A stretch of DNA of 64,000 bases from CAKZNE01 sp002695025 (GTDB lineage Bacteria > Bacteroidota > Bacteroidia > Flavobacteriales > Schleiferiaceae), in assembly GCA_913043285.1 (NCBI GenBank), contig CAJWML010000009.1, forward strand, positions 93,509 to 157,508. The letters are read 5' to 3'. Position 1 is the first letter of the stretch; each line of letters begins with the position of its first letter. A model generated the notes under the pieces. It worked only from the letters and a program-made list of their open reading frames with translations. It made no database searches and was not told the origin of the DNA. Positions 1-10,187 of this stretch are shown here, piece after piece. The position numbers and the translations under genes were made by a program.

Positions 1-1862
1 GTAGGAAAGAAACCATAACGGTTGTTCTCTCCAAATTTGGAGGAACCATCTCTACGTACAATGGCCGAAAAGAGATACTTCTTCTTATACCCGTATTCCG
101 CACGCAGGAAGGCTGATAACAAACGCTCTTCAAACTGGAAGGAGCCAGCATTATTCAGGAAACCTCCCGGGGCCTGGTTGGCCGAAATATCCGCAAACTC
201 AATGGAGTTGTTGGGAATATTATAGGCTGTGGCATTAAGACCTTCGCCTTCCCTGCGGAAAACGGAAGCTCCCAGGGTTCCTTTAACCGTGTGATCCTTA
301 TTAAAAACCTGCTCGTAGTTTACGAATCCTTCGTAGGTAAAGTCGATATAGGTATCACGTGCCTCATATACGCTGGCCCCACGTTCAATAAAAACACTGT
401 CCGCAATTTCCACGATGGTAGGATCAAGGTTTGCGTTGGCAGCGGTATTCTGGGCTTTACCGGGACCATACCATACCAATGGTGAAAACACCTTGCCATC
501 TACCAGGGCGTAGTTGTAGTTGATGCGGTTGGTGAAAGTAAAGTGCTCATTAATTTTATACGCCAACTCTTCCTTACCTACAAACTTGTTAACCATAGAG
601 GTATTGAAGGTATTCTCCATCTGAGCGATGGGGTTTATAATGTCGCTTACTTCTTCCAGGTAGCTGTAGGTTCCATCTTCCTGGCGCACCGGCTCGGTAG
701 GAAAGGCATTCACTGTATTGTACAATACGGAGCCGATCCCGTTCTCCGGCAGTATATCCCGCTTTTCGTGGGTATAAAGGAAAATGCTGTTGAGTGTAAG
801 TTTTTTGGAAAGTTCGGATGAGATATTCACCCGCGCATTGTAGCGTTCAAAGTTGGCTTTATCACCACCTACAATACCATCCTGTGAAAAATAAGAACCG
901 CCAACAGAATATGTAGTGCGGTCTGAACCACCGGAGATGGTAAGGTTGTAGTTCTGGATGGGAGCGGTTTGAAATACCTCATCCTGCCAGTCGGTTCCTT
1001 TTCCCAGGGCCGTATTGGCAAAAGGTAAAGGAGCATTGCCGTTGGCAAAAGCCTCATTTTTAACTACAGCATACTCTGTAGCATTGAGCAGATCAAGCCG
1101 GTTGGAAGTTTGCTGTATACCATAATAACCGCTGAACTCAAACTGTGGCTTCGAATTGGCTTTTCCTTTTTTGGTTTCAATAAGTATTACACCATTGGCG
1201 GCACGCACACCATAAATACCGGCTGTGGCGTCTTTCAATACGTTGATGGATTCAATATCGGCTGGGTTAAGTGCATTCAATCCTTCCGAATCGTACACAA
1301 TACCATCCACCAGTATGAGTGGGTCATTATCACCAAAGGTTGAAAGACCCCGAATGCGGATGTTGGATGATCCTCCCGGTGAACCGGAGTTGGTATTAAT
1401 AGATACGCCCGCAACCTGGCCCTGCAAGGCCTGATCCATACGCGGAATGTTCAGTTTGGTTATATTCTCACCTTTTACCTTAGTGGTAGCTCCGGTTAGT
1501 TCTTTTTTGGTAGAAGTTCCATAACCCACTACTACTACCTCGTCAAGTGCGGTTGCATCTTCTCTGAGTGCGATACTGAAATTGGTGGTGGAACCCACTC
1601 TTTGTTTATAGGTTTGATATCCTATAAATGAAAAAACAAGCGTATCTGAATCTGCAACGACAATCGAAAAGTTACCATCATCATCGGTAACAGTTCCATT
1701 GCCCGTACCTTTCACCACCACACTAACTCCTGGTAGTGATCTTTGTGCAGTTTCATCTACTACCTTACCGGTTCGCTTGGTTTGAGCAAACCCTAAAAAT
1801 GGTAAGATCATCAAGGCAGTGAGTGCTATTTGCCTGGAAGAACTGAAGTAATTTTTGAGCAT
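1..1862 (-). CDS. susC: SusC/RagA-family TonB-linked outer membrane receptor, C-terminus cut by window edge
   Basis: The outer-membrane member of a SusCD glycan importer, which takes oligosaccharides into the periplasm using TonB energy. The start ATG (1860-1862) opens a signal peptide ending near FLGFAQ. A carboxypeptidase-D-like domain follows (about residues 28-105, with VFSFIGYQ). Next come the hallmark DEVVVVGYGT and a TonB plug (about 115-230) with GQVAGVSI, IRIRGLSTF and PLILVDGIV. The rest is beta-barrel strand sequence. About 620 residues are present of the usual 950-1100, because the gene runs off position 1; a susD gene would be expected beyond the edge. It lies 232 bases downstream of the HTCS regulator gene on the same strand, the usual arrangement in a polysaccharide utilization locus. 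The substrate cannot be read from this fragment. Confidence 0.95.
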   Translation of the reverse strand, partial: MLKNYFSSSRQIALTALMILPFLGFAQTKRTGKVVDETAQRSLPGVSVVVKGTGNGTVTDDDGNFSIVVADSDTLVFSFIGYQTYKQRVGSTTNFSIALREDATALDEVVVVGYGTSTKKELTGATTKVKGENITKLNIPRMDQALQGQVAGVSINTNSGSPGGSSNIRIRGLSTFGDNDPLILVDGIVYDSEGLNALNPADIESINVLKDATAGIYGVRAANGVILIETKKGKANSKPQFEFSGYYGIQQTSNRLDLLNATEYAVVKNEAFANGNAPLPFANTALGKGTDWQDEVFQTAPIQNYNLTISGGSDRTTYSVGGSYFSQDGIVGGDKANFERYNARVNISSELSKKLTLNSIFLYTHEKRDILPENGIGSVLYNTVNAFPTEPVRQEDGTYSYLEEVSDIINPIAQMENTFNTSMVNKFVGKEELAYKINEHFTFTNRINYNYALVDGKVFSPLVWYGPGKAQNTAANANLDPTIVEIADSVFIERGASVYEARDTYIDFTYEGFVNYEQVFNKDHTVKGTLGASVFRREGEGLNATAYNIPNNSIEFADISANQAPGGFLNNAGSFQFEERLLSAFLRAEYGYKKKYLFSAIVRRDGSSKFGENNRYGFFP

Positions 1863-2094
1863 AAAGGCCTGATTTGATTTTCAATGTCGAAAAGTAAGGG
1901 GGGATCGCCTCCTTTTGGGAGGGTATTTGATTCATTTTACAAGGGTAAATATTTCAGGAAACCGTAAAAAACCCCTGCCATAATTACTAATTCCTCAAAA
2001 ACCAGCCGGTTATACCGCTATACATTGTATTTTTCAAAATGCCGTTAAACCTGCTTAAAGTTTAGGTTAATGAACAAAAGAAACCGAAATGAAT

Positions 2095-5000
2095 TTAGTT
2101 GCGCAGGGGTTCTACGGGGTCATTTTGGTATTCGGAGGGATTAACACCGTACTGTTTCTTAAAACAGCTTCGGAAATACTGAAGGTCATTAAAACCTACT
2201 TCATAGGTAACTTCAGAAACGCTCAATTGGCCTTGCTTTAAATATTGAGCCGCCTTTTTTAAACGGAGCGTGCGGATAAACTCATTGGAAGAGCATCCCA
2301 GGAGGCCTTTCATTTTACGATACAATTGCATTTTACTCATGCCTAATTCCGCACTGAGGTCTCCCACCTGGAATTCGGAATTGGACATATTTTCTTCTAC
2401 GCATTGTAAGGCTTTCTTCATAAAGGCCTCGTCTGCATTGGAGATGGCTACCGGCTTCGGTTCCATATTCACCGATTTACTCTCCAGCACCAATTGTTTG
2501 TAGTTCCTGAGGTCTTCCAGGATGTTGTGTACACGAAGCGCCAGCAAAGCGGGGTCAAAAGGTTTGGTCACATAATAGTGGGCACCCATTTCAAAGCCTT
2601 GCTGTTCACTTTCTTCAGAGGCTTTGGCGGTAAGCAAAACCACCGGGATATGGCTGGTACGCTCATTAGCCTTCAACTCCCTACATAAGGTATAGCCGTC
2701 CATTTCGGGCATCATTATATCGGAGAGTATGATATCCGGTATCTGCTCCTTGGCCGCATCCAGAGCCAGTTTTCCGTTGGGATATTCCAGCAGTTCATAC
2801 TGCTGTCCCAGGCTATCTTTAATATAATCGCGTATTTCAGGGTTATCCTCGGCTATAAGTACCACCGGGCGCTCCTGTTTGCCAGTCGACCTGGCCCCTT
2901 CCTCCAGGCGCTCTTCTTCCTCCGGTGCCGTTTCTTCCTGCGCATTGCGGGATCTTTTCCAATCTGACGCGTGAGCGGCTATCTGATCAGACGTAAGGTG
3001 CGCGGTTCCTGATTTTAACCATACTTCAAAGGTGGTTCCTTTTCCTTTCTCACTGAATACTCTTATCTCGCCACCATGAAGTTCTACCAGCTCCTTACTA
3101 AGAGCTAAGCCTATACCAGTTCCCTGGCGGTTACCGGCATTCTGGGCGCGATAGAAACGGTCAAAGATCTGGTTGATCTCTTCTATGGAAATACCATCAC
3201 CTGAATCGCTGACCCGGATTACCGCCTGATCTTCCTCCCTGCTCAGGTTTACTTCCACCTTACCATAACGATCCGTAAACTTAAAGGCATTGCTCAATAG
3301 GTTTACCAATACTTTTTCCAGCTTATCCTTCTCAAAGTAAACGGGAAGCTCTTCTCCTGGGAAGGTTGTTTTATAGGTGATCATTTCCCGGTCTGCATAA
3401 CTGGAAAAAGAATGCGCCACCACCTTCACAAAACGCGACAGGTCATGCTCCGAAGCATGCAATTTCATGTGTCCGCTTTCCAGTTTGGCAAGATCCAGTA
3501 TCTGGTTGATCAGGTTAAGCAGGCGTTGGGCATTTTTAAGCATCAGCTTATGCTGTTTTCGCACTACCGGATCCTTTTCCTTATTTAACAAAGCACGTAG
3601 CGGACCAATAATTAAGGTAAGTGGCGTGCGGAACTCATGGGAGATATTGGTAAAGAAACGGCTCCGCATATTACTTAACTCCTTCATTTGCTCCAGCTTA
3701 ACCTGCTCCAGTTGCAGCTGGCTTCGTAAACGCTCATTGCGGATAATGTTCCTCCGGGCAATGAAAAGTACTATTCCAATAATGATGGCATAAATGATAT
3801 AAGCCAGGGTTGTTCGGTACCAGGGCGGGCTTATGTATATGGCTAATTCACTTTCACCATCGCTCCAAACTCCATCATTATTCGAAGCTTTTACCCTGAA
3901 CTGGTATGAACCCGGAGGCACGTTGGTGTAGTAAATATTATCCGGCTTATCCGTATAGCGCCAGTCTTTGTCAAAATTCTCCAGCATATAGGCGTAGCGG
4001 TTCTTTTCGGACTGACTGTAATTTAAGGCGGAAAGGCCTACCTGGAAATCGTTTTGGTCGTAACTCAATTGCAGCTTACCGGCATTCAGAATATTACTTT
4101 CCAAAGGAGAACGGGCTCTGTCTTCGAGATTAGGGTCCGAAAGAGTAAAGGATGTGATGTAAACCCTTGGAGGCCTGGGATTACGCTGCATACTATCGGG
4201 ATGGAACATATTGAAGCCTCGTATTCCTCCGAAAAGCAGGTACCCATCATCGGTTTTCAGGGAAGAAGACTTATAGAACTCGGAAGATTGTAAACCATCC
4301 CCCTCATCGTAGTTCCGTATTTCACCGGTGCGTTTATTGTACTCTGACAGCCCGGAGTTGGTACTGACCCATAAGTGCCCATCACGTGTTTCTTCTATGG
4401 AGTAGATCACGTTACCACTCAGGCCATTTTGTTGGGATATATTGGTAAAAACCCGGCTATTACGGTCAAAACGGTCCAGGCCACCGCCTTCGGTTCCCAC
4501 CCATAAAATACCTTCGCTATCTTCAAAAACATAGGTAATACTGTTGCTGGCAAGCCCTTTTCGGGATTTCAAATCAGCCCGGTAATTTACGCGCTCAGCA
4601 ATGGTCATATCGGGATTCAACCGGAGTCGTTCCAGTCCGGAGCCTTCCGTTCCCAGCCAGATATAACCTTGCGAGTCTTCAATCATAGAACGGATGCGGT
4701 TACTGCTTATCCGATAGTCCTTCCCAGCCTCCTCGCTATAATGAGTAAACTTTTGCTCCTCAGGATTATAGGCATCCAGCCCGGCCCTGAAACAGCTGAT
4801 CCATATTGAACCGTTATGGTCTTCCATAAGGCTATAGATATCATTGTTGACGGGGCTGTTGGGATTGTCCGGCTGATGCATGAACTGGCGAAAGCGATCT
4901 TCACCGTGGGGCTTAAAGTTTACACCACCCTCCCAGGTCCCAACCCACAGATTCCCATGGTGATCGGTACACATACTTACCACGGTATTGTTGGAGAGGG

Positions 5001-6249
5001 TACCTGGACGGTCCTTATCCGCTTTATAATGAGTAAAAGTCTGCTTTTTACGGTTGAAATAGTTGAGGCCTCCACCCTCCGTACCTACCCATATATTCCC
5101 TTTCTGATCTTCTGAAAAAGCACTTACAATATTATTACTCAATGAATTAGGCGCCAGACTACTGTGGTATAGTCGTGAAAACTTCTGTTCGTAAGGGTCT
5201 ATTTTACAAAGCCCTTGATTGAAGGTTCCCACCCATATAATACCGCGATCATCCTTAAAAAGCGACCATATAGAATTAGCACACAGGCTGTTGGGGTCAT
5301 TAGGATCATTCAGGAATTGCTGGGCCTGCTTTTGGGCGAGGTCCACCACAAAAAGGCCCTCATTTTCCGTACCTATCCATAGTTTTCCGCTTTCATCACT
5401 CTCAATACACAGTACCCGCTTGGAGTTAAGGTTATCATACTGTGGGTTACTCTCGGGTAAAAGAGGGATAAAAACATAAGTATCCCTTATGTGAAATATT
5501 TCCAGAGGTCCTTCACCTGTACCGGCTATAAAGCGACCTTGAGGTGTACGGTGCAGGTAACGCACGTTTTGGTGTTTTAGGGCCGGTGTATTTTTAGTAG
5601 TAAAGCGGGTAAAATCATCGGTTTTGGGGTCCCAGAGATTCAAACCATTACTCCAGGTCCCTATCCATATATTCCCTTCTGCATCCTGGGCTATAGAAGC
5701 AATATTGCCGGATGATAAGCTTTGCTCACTATTCTTTTGGTGCGTATAATGCTTCCAGCAACCTGATCCTTTATCCTTTACATATACTCCCTGATCCGTA
5801 CCTACCCATATACGCAATTGTTCATCCTGGAAAATCACGTTCACCTGTCGGCTGCCAAAGCCGCACTCACCTTCCTGAAGAGGTAAAAGTTCGTAATGGT
5901 CTTCGCTGTAATCGTAAAAGCCCAGCCCCCCTCCGTTAATACCGGCCCATATATCACCATTATGATCTACCAAAAGGGTGTTGATCACATTATTACTAAG
6001 CTGTGAGGAGTCTGTACCTCCATCCAGGTAGGAGCGGTATTGTATGCCATCGTAACGGTGGAGACCATAACGTGTGGCAATCCATAGGAACCCTTTATGA
6101 TCCTGGGTTATAGCGGTAATAGAATGTTGCGAAATGCCTTCCGAACTATTGTAAAATAGCGGTTTGTCGATTTGACCGGAGGCCTGTGTTACAAATAAAA
6201 AACTGATTACCAGAGCAGTAAATCTAAATACTAGCCATTTATCCTTCAT
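2095..6249 (-). CDS. Hybrid two-component system sensor/regulator (HTCS, one-component fusion with AraC output)
   Basis: A sensor kinase, receiver and DNA-binding regulator in one inner-membrane chain; the family senses glycan fragments in the periplasm and switches on neighbouring glycan-use genes. Numbering is from the upstream ATG at 6267. Signal peptide ending TQASGQ; a long array of two-component-propeller repeats (about 35-745, recurring forms of GxIWVGTxxGGL); Y_Y_Y domain (about 755-815); one membrane helix (about 826-845, ending IVLFIARRN); HisKA with NISHEFRTPL (His near 877); HATPase with GTGIGLALSKEL (about 985-1095); receiver with SDIMMPEMDG (Asp near 1182); AraC-type HTH (about 1290-1385). 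I start it at the second ATG (6249) because MKDKWLVFRF makes a normal signal-peptide n-region. Divergent from the GH3 gene and upstream of susC, so both are likely targets. Confidence 0.95.
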   Translation of the reverse strand: MKDKWLVFRFTALVISFLFVTQASGQIDKPLFYNSSEGISQHSITAITQDHKGFLWIATRYGLHRYDGIQYRSYLDGGTDSSQLSNNVINTLLVDHNGDIWAGINGGGLGFYDYSEDHYELLPLQEGECGFGSRQVNVIFQDEQLRIWVGTDQGVYVKDKGSGCWKHYTHQKNSEQSLSSGNIASIAQDAEGNIWIGTWSNGLNLWDPKTDDFTRFTTKNTPALKHQNVRYLHRTPQGRFIAGTGEGPLEIFHIRDTYVFIPLLPESNPQYDNLNSKRVLCIESDESGKLWIGTENEGLFVVDLAQKQAQQFLNDPNDPNSLCANSIWSLFKDDRGIIWVGTFNQGLCKIDPYEQKFSRLYHSSLAPNSLSNNIVSAFSEDQKGNIWVGTEGGGLNYFNRKKQTFTHYKADKDRPGTLSNNTVVSMCTDHHGNLWVGTWEGGVNFKPHGEDRFRQFMHQPDNPNSPVNNDIYSLMEDHNGSIWISCFRAGLDAYNPEEQKFTHYSEEAGKDYRISSNRIRSMIEDSQGYIWLGTEGSGLERLRLNPDMTIAERVNYRADLKSRKGLASNSITYVFEDSEGILWVGTEGGGLDRFDRNSRVFTNISQQNGLSGNVIYSIEETRDGHLWVSTNSGLSEYNKRTGEIRNYDEGDGLQSSEFYKSSSLKTDDGYLLFGGIRGFNMFHPDSMQRNPRPPRVYITSFTLSDPNLEDRARSPLESNILNAGKLQLSYDQNDFQVGLSALNYSQSEKNRYAYMLENFDKDWRYTDKPDNIYYTNVPPGSYQFRVKASNNDGVWSDGESELAIYISPPWYRTTLAYIIYAIIIGIVLFIARRNIIRNERLRSQLQLEQVKLEQMKELSNMRSRFFTNISHEFRTPLTLIIGPLRALLNKEKDPVVRKQHKLMLKNAQRLLNLINQILDLAKLESGHMKLHASEHDLSRFVKVVAHSFSSYADREMITYKTTFPGEELPVYFEKDKLEKVLVNLLSNAFKFTDRYGKVEVNLSREEDQAVIRVSDSGDGISIEEINQIFDRFYRAQNAGNRQGTGIGLALSKELVELHGGEIRVFSEKGKGTTFEVWLKSGTAHLTSDQIAAHASDWKRSRNAQEETAPEEEERLEEGARSTGKQERPVVLIAEDNPEIRDYIKDSLGQQYELLEYPNGKLALDAAKEQIPDIILSDIMMPEMDGYTLCRELKANERTSHIPVVLLTAKASEESEQQGFEMGAHYYVTKPFDPALLALRVHNILEDLRNYKQLVLESKSVNMEPKPVAISNADEAFMKKALQCVEENMSNSEFQVGDLSAELGMSKMQLYRKMKGLLGCSSNEFIRTLRLKKAAQYLKQGQLSVSEVTYEVGFNDLQYFRSCFKKQYGVNPSEYQNDPVEPLRN

Positions 6250-6360
6250 GCGTGTTACAATACCCATTGTTAAAAGACGGTTTTACCCAAGTCCGGAAAA
6301 ATATCATATCGTCAGATTTGCAAGTACTCAGACCGAATGTTTTTGCAATATCATAAAATT

Positions 6361-8649
6361 ATGACGGTTTCATTGAAATATAAAAAATATTCAAGGCTGT
6401 TCACCTTGATCGCTTTTAGTTTGCTAAGCAACCTGCTTTTTGCCCAGCAAGATATGGATGCCAAAGTTCAGGAACTGCTGAACAAAATGACCATTGAGGA
6501 AAAAGCCGGGCAAATGACCCAGGTAACCATTGACCTCATCCTGAAGGACGGTTCCAACTACGAAATTGATACCGAGAAGCTGAAGCACGCCATTGTGGAT
6601 ATGCACGTAGGCAGTATCCTTAATGTGAAGGGGCACGCTTATTCCATGGACACCTGGCACACCATACTGGAAGCCGTGCAAAAAACAGCGGTAGAGGCAA
6701 CTCCAAACCATATTCCCATCTTATACGGTATTGACGCTATACATGGACCTAACTACCTGCAAGGTGCCACACTCTTTCCCCACAATACAGGTATGGCCGC
6801 TACGCGTAATACCGAACTGGTGAAAGAAGCTGCACACATTACCGCTCAGCAAACCCGTGCTTCCGGCATCACCTGGGATTTTGATCCTGTGCTGGGACTC
6901 GCCCGCCAACCCTTATGGCCCCGCTTTGAAGAAACTTTTGGCGAAGATGTATACCTGGTCTCTCAAATGGGGGCTGCGGCTATATCCGGTTATGAACAGG
7001 AAGACCTTAGGAGCAATACCGCGGTAGCTTCCTGTATGAAACATTACATTGGCTACTCTTTGCCTTTGAGCGGTAAGGATCGCACACCTGCTTACATACC
7101 TGAATACATTTTGCGTGAATACCTGCTGCCACCTTTTGAGGCAGCCGTAAAGGCCGGTGCTTCTACCGCCATGATCAACTCGGGAGAGATTAATGGCATA
7201 CCTGTACACGCCAGCAAATATTACCTCACGGATATTTTACGTGGTGAGCTGGGCTTTGAGGGCGTGGCGGTATCCGACTGGGAAGATGTGATACGCCTGC
7301 ATACCCGGCACCGCGTGGCCGACTCACCTAAAGAAGCTGTACGCATGGCCGTAGAGGCAGGTCTGGATATGAGCATGGTGCCTTTTGACTATTCCTTTTA
7401 CAATTACCTGGTGCAATTGGTTAAGGAAGGCGCCATCACTGAAAAAAGACTGGATGAGTCCGTAGCCCGCATATTGAAACTTAAGTTTCGCTTAGGCTTA
7501 TTTGATGATCCCTACCCGAATAAAAAGCTGGCCGCTAAACTAAACACGGAGTCCTTTGATAAGTATGCGCTGCAAGCAGCCCTGGAGAGTATGACTTTGC
7601 TGAAGAATGATGACAACGTATTGCCCCTACCGGCTAATGCAAAGATCCTCCTGGCCGGACCCACTGCTCATAACGTTACCTCACTGCATAGTTCCTGGTC
7701 GTATACCTGGACGGGAGAGGATGAAAGCCAATACCCTACCACTACCCTAACTATTAAAGAAGCCTTTGAAAAAGCTTTAGGCGCTGAAAACGTTATCTGC
7801 TCGGCTACACGTGACTTTGCAGCAGCCGCCAACTACGATGTCGGGCAGTTGAAAAAAGACGCTGCAGAGGTAGATTATATTGTACTGTGCCTGGGTGAAA
7901 AGGCGTATGCTGAAGGGCTGGGTGTTATTGATGACCTGAACCTGGATGCTCCCCAATTGGAACTGGCCCAAGCTGCCATTGCTACCGGTAAAAAAGTGAT
8001 TCTGGTATTGGTAGAAGGCCGGCCCAGGCTCATCAGCTCTATAGAGCCCAAAATACCCGGTATACTTATGGCTTACCGCCCTTCTACCATGGGAGCACAG
8101 GCGATCACTGACGTTTTGCTGGGTAATTATAATCCCAGCGGCAAACTACCCTTTACCTACCCTGCCCGCTCAGGTGATATTGTAATGTACGATCATAAGG
8201 GTACGGAGGTTTTTCGTGAGGACGGACCGGGTGACTATGGTGACGGTGGCTTTCGCCCTATGTTCCCCTTCGGGCACGGCTTAAGTTATACCACCTTCAC
8301 GTATAATGACCTACAAGTAAGTGCCTCAGCTTTCAGGCCTGAAGACATTCTCACTGTAACCGTAAAGGTCTCCAATACCGGTAGCCGCAAGGGCTCGCAG
8401 GCGGTGGAACTTTACTCCCGCGACCTCTATGCAACCGTAACCCCCAGCGTAAAACGACTTCGGAAATTCAAAAAAGTTGAATTGGCCGCAGGTGAAACAA
8501 AAACCGTCCGTTTTACGGTATCGGCTAAAGATCTTGCCTTTGTAGGTGAGGATGGAAAATGGATTACCGAATCGGGTGATTTTGAAATTTGGATCGGAGA
8601 CCAGAAAACATCGATCCGTTATGACCAGAATACCTCCGGTACCCGGTAA
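6361..8649 (+). CDS. bglX: Glycoside hydrolase family 3 beta-glucosidase, exported
   Basis: Hydrolyses terminal beta-linked glucose from oligosaccharides, acting in the periplasm. A signal peptide ends at LLFAQQ. The GH3 N-terminal barrel includes LYGIDAIHG, the KHYIGYS region, and GVAVSDWEDV, where the Asp of SDW is the family's catalytic nucleophile (about residue 306 from this start). The C-terminal domain begins near SMTLLKNDDNVLPL, and a fibronectin-III-like domain follows FPFGHGLSYTTF. About 762 residues, normal for BglX-type enzymes. An in-frame ATG at 6337 would add eight residues; I prefer 6361 because it gives a cleaner signal peptide. It diverges from the HTCS gene, which suggests co-regulation, and is followed by a hairpin with a T run. 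Beta-glucan (laminarin-type) use is an inference. Confidence 0.93.
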   Translation: MTVSLKYKKYSRLFTLIAFSLLSNLLFAQQDMDAKVQELLNKMTIEEKAGQMTQVTIDLILKDGSNYEIDTEKLKHAIVDMHVGSILNVKGHAYSMDTWHTILEAVQKTAVEATPNHIPILYGIDAIHGPNYLQGATLFPHNTGMAATRNTELVKEAAHITAQQTRASGITWDFDPVLGLARQPLWPRFEETFGEDVYLVSQMGAAAISGYEQEDLRSNTAVASCMKHYIGYSLPLSGKDRTPAYIPEYILREYLLPPFEAAVKAGASTAMINSGEINGIPVHASKYYLTDILRGELGFEGVAVSDWEDVIRLHTRHRVADSPKEAVRMAVEAGLDMSMVPFDYSFYNYLVQLVKEGAITEKRLDESVARILKLKFRLGLFDDPYPNKKLAAKLNTESFDKYALQAALESMTLLKNDDNVLPLPANAKILLAGPTAHNVTSLHSSWSYTWTGEDESQYPTTTLTIKEAFEKALGAENVICSATRDFAAAANYDVGQLKKDAAEVDYIVLCLGEKAYAEGLGVIDDLNLDAPQLELAQAAIATGKKVILVLVEGRPRLISSIEPKIPGILMAYRPSTMGAQAITDVLLGNYNPSGKLPFTYPARSGDIVMYDHKGTEVFREDGPGDYGDGGFRPMFPFGHGLSYTTFTYNDLQVSASAFRPEDILTVTVKVSNTGSRKGSQAVELYSRDLYATVTPSVKRLRKFKKVELAAGETKTVRFTVSAKDLAFVGEDGKWITESGDFEIWIGDQKTSIRYDQNTSGTR

Positions 8650-8679
8650 TTTCTTCCATTCAAGTTGTGTTAAATAGGA

Positions 8680-8709
8680 GCGGGCGGTACAATGCCACCC
8701 GCTTTTTTT
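8680..8709 (+). terminator. Rho-independent terminator after the GH3 gene
   Basis: GCGGG(C)GG at 8680-8687 pairs with CC(A)CCCGC at 8695-8702 around a 7-nt loop with one C.A mismatch, followed by seven T. It ends the GH3 transcript just before the next gene starts. Confidence 0.75.
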
Positions 8710-8719
8710 ACTTTTAAGC

Positions 8720-9625
8720 ATGCGTTTTTTTGTTTTACCCCTCGTACTCTGCCTGAAGGCCTGCCAGCCGTCAGAACCGCAAACAGCTGTTGAACAACAG
8801 GGTCATCAATTATTTGAACCCGGTGAAAAGCCTCAGAAACTGGCCGGTGGTTTTTTATTTACGGAGGGGCCAGCCCGTGATTCATCCGGCAATGTTTTCT
8901 TTACAGACCAGCCCAATAACCAGATCTGGGTATGGACCATTCAGGACTCTCTGCAGGAATTCGCGGACAGTTCAGGCCGCGCCAACGGTTTATATTTCGG
9001 ACCAGCCGGATACCTCTATGCCTGCTCTGACGCAAACAACGAGATCTGGAGATTTGACCGGGAAGGTAACAGCCAGGTGGTACTTGATCATTTTGAGGAC
9101 AAGTCTTTCAACGGCCCTAATGATCTATGGATAAACAGCGAGGGTGGCATTTATTTTACCGACCCTTATTACCGAAGAGATTACTGGACCGGTATTCATC
9201 CTGAAAACCCGGTAAAGGGAGTATACTACCTGGCCCCGGGAGCCAAAGAGGCGCAGCTGGTAGCTTCAGGTTTTGAAAGGCCCAATGGCATTGTAGGCTC
9301 AGAACGGGACAGCTTGTTATACGTTTCTGACATTGACCTGGATAGCACCTTCAGCTTCCGGATCCTACCGGATAATACACTAACCAACCGGAAGGCTCTT
9401 ATACCCATGGAGTCAGATGGGATGACCCTGGATGAAAAGGGGAACCTATACCTCACCGGGAACGGAGTGACAGTATTTGATCCGTCCGGGAATAAACTGG
9501 CGCATATTCCAATTCCGGAAAAGTGGACCGGTAATGTATGCTTTGGTGGAAAAAACAATAAAACACTGTTTATTACGGCTTCCACCGGCTTGTATGCTCT
9601 TCCCATGAAAATCAAAGGCTTATAA
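8720..9625 (+). CDS. SMP-30/gluconolactonase-family beta-propeller, probable lipoprotein
   Basis: A six-bladed-propeller protein of the SMP-30/gluconolactonase/LRE family; characterised members hydrolyse sugar lactones or related esters with one bound metal. Visible family features are LAGGFLFTEGPARD (metal-binding Glu), FNGPNDLWIN (Asn/Asp pair), YFTDPYYRRDYW, GFERPNGIV and LYVSDIDLD. The N-terminus is a short hydrophobic run ending in LKAC, a non-ideal lipobox, so lipidation and outer-membrane or periplasmic location are likely but unproven. About 301 residues, normal length. Its place right after a secreted beta-glucosidase fits a role in handling oxidised sugars (gluconolactone) from the same glycan locus. 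The terminator between the two genes argues for separate transcripts. Confidence 0.85.
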   Translation: MRFFVLPLVLCLKACQPSEPQTAVEQQGHQLFEPGEKPQKLAGGFLFTEGPARDSSGNVFFTDQPNNQIWVWTIQDSLQEFADSSGRANGLYFGPAGYLYACSDANNEIWRFDREGNSQVVLDHFEDKSFNGPNDLWINSEGGIYFTDPYYRRDYWTGIHPENPVKGVYYLAPGAKEAQLVASGFERPNGIVGSERDSLLYVSDIDLDSTFSFRILPDNTLTNRKALIPMESDGMTLDEKGNLYLTGNGVTVFDPSGNKLAHIPIPEKWTGNVCFGGKNNKTLFITASTGLYALPMKIKGL

Positions 9626-9782
9626 GTCCTTATCTTTGTAAGATTCTTCCCATGTTTTTTATTGAATTTCCCTTTTTGGGACAAATTCAATGCTACCGCG
9701 CGATGGAATCTAAATGAAAATCAAGTACTTAACACAAATGGCTTCTGAGTTGAAATAAACCGGGCATCTACACTCTTATAAA

Positions 9783-10157
9783 ATGAAAAAGTCTTTCTTA
9801 ATTCTAACTACTGCTGCCCTGGCAGCATTTAGTACTTCTTGTACCAAAGAAATAAGCATCACTGATCAGAAACCTGATTTCAACGATGCCGAAACCACCA
9901 ATGATCTGGATGTTCCTGACGGTTTTACCTGGAAGACCGTGAACGAAGTGGAAGTGATGATTACCCCTTCTTCTTCAGGTGTAATGGAAATTCGTGACGC
10001 GGAACAGAATGTTTATCAGAAAGCCTTTGTGAGGGCTGGGGAAACCTTCACCACCGTAATCAGTGTACCTCTCGCTTTAAACAGCGTTGAGCTATATTTT
10101 AATGGTAAAAGTGAGAGTATCAGTTCCTCTGCTTCCAAACACACAAGCCAACTTTAA
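9783..10157 (+). CDS. Small lipoprotein with LruC-partner N-terminal-like segment
   Basis: A 124-residue exported protein: a hydrophobic signal ending STSC (good lipobox, Cys 20), then a soluble domain of about 100 residues. It contains VPDGFTWKT followed by alternating beta-strand-like stretches (VEVMITP, VYQKAFVRAG, SVELYFNG). In many Bacteroidota LruC-domain proteins a VPDGF-W-T segment of this kind stands at the N-terminus of the same chain. Here it is encoded separately, 30 bases upstream of an LruC-domain gene with which it probably forms an operon. Function unknown. It may be a surface-anchored partner of the next protein, or half of a split ancestral protein. Confidence 0.75.
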   Translation: MKKSFLILTTAALAAFSTSCTKEISITDQKPDFNDAETTNDLDVPDGFTWKTVNEVEVMITPSSSGVMEIRDAEQNVYQKAFVRAGETFTTVISVPLALNSVELYFNGKSESISSSASKHTSQL

Positions 10158-10187
10158 TCTTCCACCTGACCAAATTATTTCACTACC

